From assembly GCA_003133425.1 (NCBI GenBank), contig PKXI01000342.1, forward strand, positions 1-14,838: a stretch of 14,838 nt of DNA, in the 5' to 3' direction. The notes below the pieces were generated by a model. That model did no database searches, was not told the origin of the DNA, and saw only the letters and a program-made list of their open reading frames with translations. Source of the DNA: Acidobacteriaceae bacterium (lineage in GTDB: Bacteria > Acidobacteriota > Terriglobia > Terriglobales > Acidobacteriaceae). The position numbers and the translations under genes were made by a program. Shown one piece after another: positions 1-5,866 of this stretch (position 1 is the first letter of the stretch; every line of letters begins with the position of its first letter).

Positions 1-822
1 GCAGCCTTGCCGAAAACACACGCTGAGGTGCATCTCGCGGCCGTTCGTGCAGACGCGATCGAGATCGCACCCGAGAATGCTTCTGTCAGCGGCAACATTG
101 AGAAGGCCCTGTCAACGGCAGCCGTCATCGTGGCCGATGTGACTGAAGCAACGCCGAATGTAATGTTCGAGATTGGTCAGGCTAGCGCAAGACGCAAGCC
201 CCTGATACTCATTGCCAAGAGCAGCCGCGACATCCCATTCGACCTAGCCCACTTTCGCGTCGTGATTTACGAAACCTCAAGCCCGACAGAATTCGTGAGC
301 CGCATCTCATCGGCAATCAAGCAAGCTCTTAAGCAGCCGGGGGAGTTTCACACAGACCGGGCGTCAGTGCAGCGAAAGCAGTGTGTGTTTATCAGTTACA
401 GTCACAGCGACGTAGAGTACCTGGACCGCCTGCTTGTTCACCTCAAACCGTTGGAGAAAGACGGCTTGCTGGAACTGTGGGTAGACACGAAATTAAGGGC
501 AGGCGACAAGTGGAAGAAGGAAATCGAGAAGGCGCTTCACCGGGCCAACGTTGCCGTTCTGCTAGTGAGCGCTGATTTTCTAGCATCCGATTTCATCACG
601 GATAACGAACTGCCCCCGCTCCTGAAGAACGCGGAAGAGCAAGGGACCCGCGTTATTCCGCTGATCGTTAAGCCCTGTCGATTTACTCGGGACAAAGCTC
701 TCAAGGGGTTCCAAGCTGTAAATGATCCGAAGAAAGCCATGGTGCTTCTCTCAGTCGGCGAACAGGAACTTGTGTACGACCAAATAGCTGCAGAGATCGA
801 AAGGTGGCTGCAGAGGGTCTGA
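1..822 (+). CDS. NDT-like/TIR-like domain plus C-terminal TIR domain protein (5' partial)
   Basis: The frame is open to the left edge, so the real start lies outside the window; the TTG at position 7 is unlikely to be the start. Residue numbers below count from that TTG. Residues 25-110 match the second half of an NDT-like (also called TIR-like) fold: IVADVT at 41-46, PNVMFEIG at 50-57 with a Glu where NDT enzymes place their nucleophile, then PFD and a closing strand. Residues 126-270 form a TIR domain of the TIR_2 type, with FISYSHSD at 128-135, LWVD at 157-160, VSADFLASDF at 187-196 and NELPPLL at 200-206. Glu201 is the probable catalytic glutamate of NAD-cleaving TIR domains. TIR domains of this class often act as NADases or protein-assembly modules in bacterial immunity; activity here is inferred. 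The same N-terminal domain begins the convergent gene ending 83 bases downstream. Confidence is high for TIR and good for the NDT-like half. Confidence 0.88.
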   Translation, partial: AALPKTHAEVHLAAVRADAIEIAPENASVSGNIEKALSTAAVIVADVTEATPNVMFEIGQASARRKPLILIAKSSRDIPFDLAHFRVVIYETSSPTEFVSRISSAIKQALKQPGEFHTDRASVQRKQCVFISYSHSDVEYLDRLLVHLKPLEKDGLLELWVDTKLRAGDKWKKEIEKALHRANVAVLLVSADFLASDFITDNELPPLLKNAEEQGTRVIPLIVKPCRFTRDKALKGFQAVNDPKKAMVLLSVGEQELVYDQIAAEIERWLQRV

Positions 823-832
823 CAATCGGCGA

Positions 833-849
833 GCCGATCAGAGATCGGC
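833..849. terminator. Short hairpin between convergent genes
   Basis: A perfect 7-bp inverted repeat (GCCGATC, loop AGA, GATCGGC) lies in the 82-base gap between two converging genes. There is no T-run on either side, so it is only a candidate bidirectional terminator. Confidence 0.35.
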
Positions 850-904
850 GTAGACAAAATGTGCCGAAGTATCCACGATCAAAGTGAGTGCTTCGAACGT
901 TTAT

Positions 905-2953
905 TCAGTGGGCTGTAGACCGGTTCTGAAAATGTGACACATCCCATCCCCCAGTCTGGAGGACCTTACGAGCATGTCCAAATGCGATCTGCAATTGCCT
1001 TTTCGTTATCGTGGCTGAATCGAGCACGCCCGCTTCCACGATGTTTTCGACAATCAGTTTTCGTGCATTAAAGCCGAATTGTGGATCGTCCGCATGTTTT
1101 ATGAGTTCTTCGACTATGGGGTCCACCGGCAACCGAGCGTTCTTAATTTGTCCATAAATTGGTGCTGTCAGCGCTTCCATAAGCAGCGTAGCCCCTTGCT
1201 CAGGCAGTTTCAGATGCGCTCTCCAGAGACTGCTTCCTCCGCCCGGTACGACTCCGCCCGCGATAGCAGACCGTACAGAGTGTAGGGCAGATGTAATCCT
1301 ATATTTGCGTTCGTCTCGGTCTGCAGTGCTCGCCCCGCCCACATGTATCACGCACACCGCCCCTGTCAGCTTTGCGAGCCTCTCTTGTAGATATTCCATC
1401 TCACGGTCGTTTTTGCTGACGGATAGCTGCTGTCTGATTCCCGCGGCCCTAGAGGCTAGCATCTGCTCATTGCTCCGCCCTCCGACAATCCATGTGCCGT
1501 CTCTTGATATCTCCACTCGCTTGGCGAAGCCAAGTTGCTGCATTCTGGCGTCGCTGAGTTGAGAAGCGAAACGGAACACTATACCGCCGGTGGAAACCGC
1601 AATGTCTTCTAGAACCTCCGGGCGCGAGGCAGGTGCAGGGGTTTTCACCGCAGCGCAGACAATGAGTTGCTTCTGCGCGTTAATCGCGAGCGTCTCCAGT
1701 GGCTCGGCTTCGAGGTCGGGTGCGATGACGAGTAGGGACTCATGGGCACGCGCGACCTGTTCCATTGTCGGAAGCAATTGATGCATCGACCGAACGGTTT
1801 CGGCAGAGATTAGGATATGGCAATTCTCGAGAATGGCAAGTTGCTGCGCCTGATCGGTGACAAATCTATCCGTCACAAAACCTCGTTCGAAGTACATGCC
1901 TTCTCGCACACTCAACGTTGTTTCTACACTTCCCGATTCCTCGACAAGAACCACCCCGTCTTTACCGGCTCGACGCGTCGCTTCCGTAACAATACTCCCG
2001 CTCAACCCTTCACCAAGAGAGGCCGTCAACGCCACACCGTCGACCTGCGCTTCTGTGTTGACGGGTGAGGCAAGGGTGTCAACATAGTCGACGGCAGCTT
2101 CGACCGCTATATCCATTTCGTGGATCAGTTCTCTCAGGATCGCGCCCCGCTTCAATTCCGAGAATCCTTTCAGAACAAGTTCAGCAAATATCAATCCGGC
2201 ACCCTTGGTTCCGTCTCCGAGCTCAAGGGCCGTCTCTCTGGTAACCGCTTGCATCTCATCGATCCCAAGCTGTATGAGTGGGTTGGCGGACGATAGCGCG
2301 TTTGCAATGGCGAACCCACCTCTCTGGGATGTATTCCCAGAAAAGGCGGAGGAGACAGACACGGACGAGCCGTGTATGCCAAGTGCCAAATATAGGGTGT
2401 CCCTTGCTTGCTGAATTCCACGTGCGACGAACTCCCTCGCGTCTTCGGCTGAAACGAACCGTGGCGAGTCCGATTCAATATTCAGCAATTCCGTGTCGTA
2501 TGGCCAAGTTAGGTAATCAGCCGTAGCTGTTCCGCTCAGGACGGCCTGAATGGTACGGGTAATCTTTTCACGAAGCGAGGCTTGCCAGTCGTAGCTTTGC
2601 GTATCGTACGGGATGCAGCGGCGATGCTTATAGTCAAACGGCACGTCATCCATGTTCTGGGTGATCAAAATCGTTGGTACACCCAGCGCATGACAGAGCC
2701 CGAGTTCATAGTTGACGTTCGGGTTCTTTCCGGTGACGTCCGCGATTACGATCCTTGCCTTCCAGATCGAGTCCCAAATGTCCGTGATGATCGGAGCGGT
2801 CCCGTAAATATCATCGGCTTTCAACGCCTTTAGTCCAGCCGCTTCCGCGGCCGGAACCAGGATCCCGCGGAAATATTCCGGAAAATGGCCGTGGAAAGGC
2901 ATCAAGACAAAACAAAGCTGCTCATCGACACTCGGCCGTAGGACCACTGGCAC
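905..2953 (-). CDS. NDT-like/TIR-like domain fused to a GroEL-type (Cpn60) chaperonin
   Basis: This is one uninterrupted 682-residue frame. Residues 13-139 form an NDT-like or TIR-like nucleotide domain: CFVLMPF at 14-20, IVIADVTGKNPNVNYELG at 68-85 with candidate catalytic Glu83, and PFDYKHRR at 105-112. After a linker, residues 171-670 are a full-length group I chaperonin. Markers are GDGT at 246-249, EGMYFERGF at 351-359, LEDIA and TGG at 448-457, LQERLAKL at 522-529, VVPGGG at 568-573 and FGFNA at 626-630. Residue 212 (E. coli D52) is Gly and residue 555 (D398) is Ser, so normal ATP hydrolysis is unlikely. Apical hydrophobic positions are largely kept, except Y203 which is Arg363. The Gly-Met tail is absent and no groES is present nearby. 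The start is GTG at 2953; a TAG lies two codons upstream, so the frame cannot extend. Domain identities are seen in sequence; a role in immunity is inferred. Confidence 0.9.
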   Translation of the reverse strand: MPVVLRPSVDEQLCFVLMPFHGHFPEYFRGILVPAAEAAGLKALKADDIYGTAPIITDIWDSIWKARIVIADVTGKNPNVNYELGLCHALGVPTILITQNMDDVPFDYKHRRCIPYDTQSYDWQASLREKITRTIQAVLSGTATADYLTWPYDTELLNIESDSPRFVSAEDAREFVARGIQQARDTLYLALGIHGSSVSVSSAFSGNTSQRGGFAIANALSSANPLIQLGIDEMQAVTRETALELGDGTKGAGLIFAELVLKGFSELKRGAILRELIHEMDIAVEAAVDYVDTLASPVNTEAQVDGVALTASLGEGLSGSIVTEATRRAGKDGVVLVEESGSVETTLSVREGMYFERGFVTDRFVTDQAQQLAILENCHILISAETVRSMHQLLPTMEQVARAHESLLVIAPDLEAEPLETLAINAQKQLIVCAAVKTPAPASRPEVLEDIAVSTGGIVFRFASQLSDARMQQLGFAKRVEISRDGTWIVGGRSNEQMLASRAAGIRQQLSVSKNDREMEYLQERLAKLTGAVCVIHVGGASTADRDERKYRITSALHSVRSAIAGGVVPGGGSSLWRAHLKLPEQGATLLMEALTAPIYGQIKNARLPVDPIVEELIKHADDPQFGFNARKLIVENIVEAGVLDSATITKRQLQIAFGHARKVLQTGGWDVSHFQNRSTAH

Positions 2954-3018
2954 CCTCTAGGGAGTGAGATTCGCTAGGATCTGGAAATTCGATACTGTAT
3001 TTCTCTTCTGCGAATGAT

Positions 3019-3028
3019 ACCTCCTTTT
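3019..3028 (-). promoter_or_regulatory. Strong Shine-Dalgarno-like sequence without an obvious start codon
   Basis: The minus strand reads AAAAGGAGGT, close to the ideal ribosome-binding sequence, 65 bases upstream of the GTG of the chaperonin fusion. No ATG, GTG or TTG follows at normal spacing. An ATT does, opening a 13-codon frame that ends in TAG. It could be a leader peptide, a relic of an older 5' end, or chance. Confidence 0.35.
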
Positions 3029-3175
3029 CCCGTCCACCGTTCTGCACGAAGGTGGTTGCCGAGCACTTGGTCGCTGCACACCTATCGTGGCGGCGCCAGG
3101 ATAGATCTCGGGAAGTCGGCCAGGGTTCATCGATCTGCCTGCGCTTGATCCCCGGTTGACCGGAACAGCTCAGAC

Positions 3176-3209
3176 CGCGTTTCCAGCCATCTACTGACCT
3201 GGAAACGCG
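3176..3209. repeat. Perfect 11-bp inverted repeat
   Basis: CGCGTTTCCAG and CTGGAAACGCG flank a 12-base loop. The hairpin lies downstream of the HTH operon on the minus strand, so it could end that transcript, though no T-run follows. Related arms occur 110 bases apart at 5530-5539 and 5649-5657. Confidence 0.6.
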
Positions 3210-3293
3210 CTCAGGCGATTTAGCGTCAACTGAGAATAGGAACGGCCAACTTCCGGCCTAAAGATACACAGGAATTACCCGAAGCGGCGCGTG

Positions 3294-3542
3294 TCACGCT
3301 TCCAATGAACCCCTCAACTCATGTGTAGATTGAGCCGAGCCCTTTTCAAAGGACAGGAGATCGCTAGGCTGGCAGTCAAGCACTTCGCAGAGCCGCTCCA
3401 ACGTGCTAAAGCGAATGGCCCTGGCCCTGCCAGCCTTGAGGACGGATAGATTCTGCGGAGTGATCCCCACCAGCTCGGCCAGCGTGTTCAACCGCATCTT
3501 CCGCCTCGCAAGCATTACGTCCACATTGACGATAATCGGCAT
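3294..3542 (-). CDS. Small Cro/C1-type HTH regulator (YozG-like)
   Basis: This is an 82-residue protein beginning MPIIVNVDVML. Residues 10-70 form a helix-turn-helix of the short YozG-like class: LARRKM, then LAELVGITPQNLSVLK as the HTH pair, then FSTLERLCEVLDCQPSDLL, the usual end of this family. The ATG at 3542 is chosen because the domain begins immediately after it and GGAGGAAGGG lies just upstream. The same frame stays open for 99 more codons, but that stretch is antisense-frame shadow inside the DUF2975 gene. The start lies 20 bases after the stop of the DUF2975 gene, so the two are cotranscribed. Regulators of this type commonly sit beside DUF2975 membrane proteins, as with yozG and yoaS in Bacillus. 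It probably controls its own operon, but no operator could be defined. Confidence 0.88.
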   Translation of the reverse strand: MPIIVNVDVMLARRKMRLNTLAELVGITPQNLSVLKAGRARAIRFSTLERLCEVLDCQPSDLLSFEKGSAQSTHELRGSLEA

Positions 3543-3562
3543 GGTTGTTCCCTTCCTCCCGT

Positions 3563-4081
3563 TCAGATGGTGAGTTCGTTCTCTTCGCGCAAGTCCACGG
3601 CCATGTCCATGAACCATGCGATCACGATAATGACGGTCCCGATGGCGAGCGAGTCGCTGTGGCCGTGGAACGTCTCCGCAGGATGCGCCGAGAGGGCGAG
3701 CGATGAGACCCAGAGGAAGTTCATGACGCCCCACAACAGACATGCAACGCCAAACTGACGAAGCTGCCCGACCGACTCCCTGGTGAAAATCTCTCCGCGA
3801 GAGTAGTTCCCGAAGAGCCGATGCAGGTGATAAAAGCATTTGAACAGGACGCCGAACGCGAGGGCGGTCACCGCGCCCAAAATAAGGCGGCGACCGAGCG
3901 GCAATCCGGCAGTCTGGAATATGACGTTGTCGTAGTTAATCCCTCCCACTCCAAAGGCCGCGCATACAACACAGCAAAGGCCTAAGAGCGTAACGAGCGC
4001 CAACAGCCCTTTGCAGATCACCCGAAAGATGATGCTGACTTTCTTGATCTTTTGAAGCTTTGCCTGAGTGTCAGTTTGCAT
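3563..4081 (-). CDS. DUF2975 family membrane protein
   Basis: This is a 172-residue integral membrane protein with four hydrophobic segments at about 17-46, 64-86, 107-130 and 143-161. A polar loop carrying NYSRGEIFTRESVGQLRQFG precedes the third helix; the short form GEIFT followed by a charged helix is the hallmark of DUF2975. The start ATG has GAAGGAGA six bases upstream. It sits 31 bases after the stop of the secreted-protein gene and 20 bases before the HTH start, forming the middle of a three-gene transcript. DUF2975 proteins have no established biochemical role; pairing with a small HTH protein suggests membrane-linked sensing or control of that regulator, which is inference. The first 14 codons resemble those of the upstream gene at DNA level. 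Confidence 0.85.
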   Translation of the reverse strand: MQTDTQAKLQKIKKVSIIFRVICKGLLALVTLLGLCCVVCAAFGVGGINYDNVIFQTAGLPLGRRLILGAVTALAFGVLFKCFYHLHRLFGNYSRGEIFTRESVGQLRQFGVACLLWGVMNFLWVSSLALSAHPAETFHGHSDSLAIGTVIIVIAWFMDMAVDLREENELTI

Positions 4082-4112
4082 AAAGTCTCCTTCAAACCAT
4101 TTGCTATGTCAG

Positions 4113-5339
4113 TCATTGAGGTGCGCTGCTACTGCTCTTGCGATCGAGGCAATTTTGTTTGATCGTCGGAAAATAAGGCATAAGATCCGGCAGCTTAGGC
4201 ACGACAAGAACAGGGCTTTCTGCACCAGCCACAATCGACTGATCGAATTCCTTCAGCGTCCCTGCTCCAGGCATTCCCATCAACGCCATTCGCCGCATCG
4301 ATTCCGTCATGTAATCACCATCCAAGGCGATGTCAGCGGGCATTGGCTCCGTTAGTCTCAAATCCTGAGGACCGAGGTAAAGGAAAGCATCGACCAAATC
4401 TGCCATGGGCTTTTGCTCATTCTTGGGGAGTTCGTCGTGCACATTGCAGTCGTTGTCCGTCCAGACCGTTGGCGGGTAAAAGTGACCTAGCCCTAAGGCG
4501 CCAAGCCAGGTTCCTTTGGCCCGAGCAAGCGATGGGACCGGCCAGCTTGCGAATGAGCTACTGGACAGGGTGGGCAAGCCCGTGTCGAAGTTGCCGAGGT
4601 CGCTGATGATGAAGGTTCGGTTTGGATAGTCCTTCTCATAGATCGTCACGGCGTTGCCGGCGCCGACCCCAGCTCCATGCATGAGATGAAAATTGCCGAA
4701 CAGCATGAGAGCCTTGCGATGTTTCGAGAGAACCTCTCTCTCCATCACAGAAGCGATGCTGGGATCGCGGTCGGAGAATTTTCCGATGTCCTGGGAGCTT
4801 TTGACTTGGTCCCAGTCAATGGGAGGATCGCTAGCCAGCACCCGGAGGCGCTTCCCTGGCGGGAGCTTCTGATTGATTGCGCGCACGAGAGGGAAAAGCT
4901 GCTCAAAGAATCCCGACATGCCGCACATCGGCTGCGTCGTGTTCCGCCATGCTTTCCGGACTTCCGTGAACGGCACATCGTCTCCGGCTATATAACGGTC
5001 CAGAATGGGTTGGTACAGCGAGTTGCCGCACTCAACTGCAATGTCGTTTACTTTTCCCGAAAACGCTGGCTCGCGGATCAGCGAAAGAATGAAATCATCT
5101 AAATCTTTCATCCCATGACCTTCAGGGATACCTACAACTTCGTACCTGTCGAAGGCGGCAAGGATGGCAGGTACGGCAGGTTCCGGAGTTGGTTCCGAAC
5201 CCGTCGGCTTTGTCTGCGGCTGCATTTGAGCCTGGATTATTGCCGGGATCACAGCCATGAGGAACAGCAATGCGCCGAGGCATAAGCAGTGGAGAGTGCT
5301 GTTGATCCTTTGGAGATTTGCCTGAATTTCGGGTCGCAT
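4113..5339 (-). CDS. Secreted protein, possible ChaN/TraB-like fold
   Basis: This is a 408-residue protein with a signal sequence at residues 1-38 (hydrophobic core LCLGALLFLMAVIPAII, then AQ), followed by a Pro/Thr-rich linker. The start at 5339 is chosen over an in-frame ATG at 5417 because AAGGA precedes it and the -10 and -35 boxes lie between the two, leaving the upstream codons untranscribed. Conserved-looking motifs are GIPEGHGM (70-77), VECGNSLYQPILDRY (102-116), RVLASDPPIDW (166-176) and FGNFHLMHG (214-222). The early Glu/His, the mid Glu-Cys-Gly-Asn and the late His recall the ChaN/TraB/Tiki-like superfamily, which includes haem-binding and protease members. That assignment is tentative and no activity is claimed. 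It is the first gene of the operon with DUF2975 and HTH genes, and its 5' end resembles the DUF2975 gene. Confidence 0.75.
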   Translation of the reverse strand: MRPEIQANLQRINSTLHCLCLGALLFLMAVIPAIIQAQMQPQTKPTGSEPTPEPAVPAILAAFDRYEVVGIPEGHGMKDLDDFILSLIREPAFSGKVNDIAVECGNSLYQPILDRYIAGDDVPFTEVRKAWRNTTQPMCGMSGFFEQLFPLVRAINQKLPPGKRLRVLASDPPIDWDQVKSSQDIGKFSDRDPSIASVMEREVLSKHRKALMLFGNFHLMHGAGVGAGNAVTIYEKDYPNRTFIISDLGNFDTGLPTLSSSSFASWPVPSLARAKGTWLGALGLGHFYPPTVWTDNDCNVHDELPKNEQKPMADLVDAFLYLGPQDLRLTEPMPADIALDGDYMTESMRRMALMGMPGAGTLKEFDQSIVAGAESPVLVVPKLPDLMPYFPTIKQNCLDRKSSSSAPQ

Positions 5340-5368
5340 ACAGGTTCCTTTCGAAAGCCTTGAACCTG

Positions 5369-5396
5369 ATAATATCGGAAATGTTGCGATTGTCAA
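5369..5396 (-). promoter_or_regulatory. Near-consensus sigma70 promoter
   Basis: On the minus strand TTGACA (5396-5391) is followed after 16 bases by TATTAT (5374-5369). Upstream DNA is very A+T rich. Transcription would begin near 5362, giving a leader of about 22 bases to the ATG at 5339. This is the best promoter in the window and drives the secreted protein/DUF2975/HTH operon. Confidence 0.75.
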
Positions 5397-5592
5397 TATA
5401 TATTTATCGTTAAACAATAGTTACTTACCGCACTACATTATTAATACAGATCAATTTGGCCTGGAAAGTTGGGGTGGCCCGCTTTGTAGTCTGAATATAT
5501 GGCGGCACGCTGTTGCGAACAGCCCGAAGCGCGTTTCCAAGGCCACCCGTCCGGAAGCAAGATCTGGCAATCATGCCAAATACCACAATTAC

Positions 5593-5630
5593 CCCCGGCC
5601 ACTACGGCGTTTGCCGTTACCGATCCTGCC
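5593..5630. repeat. Dispersed intergenic repeat, copy 1
   Basis: The core GGCGTTTGCCGTTACCGATC plus CTGCC (5606-5630) recurs with one mismatch at 14684-14708. Its first 20 bases recur with one mismatch at 9039-9058. The 13 bases before the core also match those at 9026-9038 in most positions. All copies are intergenic. Origin is unknown; a degraded mobile element is possible. Confidence 0.65.
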
Positions 5631-5648
5631 TCCTGGGCATCCTGCGGC

Positions 5649-5767
5649 GCTGGAAACGTACCTCGGCGATTTATCACAATCTGGCCCAAGTCCCGGTTTA
5701 CCGATTACCCTGAAATTACCCGAATAGGCGGTCGTCACGTGCCCGTGAACTCCTCAAAACCATGAAG
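5649..5767 (-). pseudogene. Possible remnant of an HTH gene 3' end and downstream flank
   Basis: Read on the minus strand, 5767-5718 aligns to the last codons, stop and flank of the HTH gene (about 3326-3273). Both have CAT near the start, a TGA stop in register and a shared TTCGGGTAATT flank. Further on, GGCGATTTA and CTGGAAACG are also shared in the same order (5649-5672 with 3199-3222). The rest of the gene is missing. Best read as the relic of a duplicated DUF2975/HTH unit; the coding match is weak at protein level. Confidence 0.35.
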
Positions 5768-5866
5768 AGGCGTATCATCGTTAGCTAAGTCACCCTCCGA
5801 TTTGCCTGTGATCCATCTGAAGTTGGTTTGCGGACGGGATGTTCGTTGACTAAAGGGCCCAGCCGT

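Larger units (their letters stand above)
2954..3293. other. Intergenic region between HTH gene and chaperonin fusion
   Basis: No coding sequence is supported here. It holds a strong ribosome-binding-like sequence on the minus strand (3019-3028), an 11-bp inverted repeat (3176-3209), an 11-base match (3113-3123) to the start of the core of the repeat at 11977 and 14624, and a right half (3199-3293) that resembles 5649-5735. Confidence 0.6.
5397..5866. other. Intergenic region with repeat remnants
   Basis: No gene is supported between the operon promoter and the diguanylate cyclase. The stretch contains one copy of a dispersed repeat (5593-5630) and a segment (5649-5767) that resembles the 3' end and downstream flank of the HTH gene. 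Short open frames here have no ribosome site and no recognisable protein features. Confidence 0.55.

Noticed and set aside
905..2440. Housekeeping groEL
   Set aside because: The chaperonin is continuous with an N-terminal NDT-like domain, lacks D52 and D398 and the Gly-Met tail, and has no groES beside it.
3543..3839. 181-residue version of the HTH protein
   Set aside because: The extra 99 residues overlap the DUF2975 gene in another frame, and the ATG at 3542 has a strong ribosome site directly before the HTH domain.
5340..5417. N-terminal extension of the secreted protein from an ATG at 5417
   Set aside because: The -10 and -35 boxes lie inside this stretch, so it would not be transcribed, and a good ribosome site and signal peptide begin at 5339.
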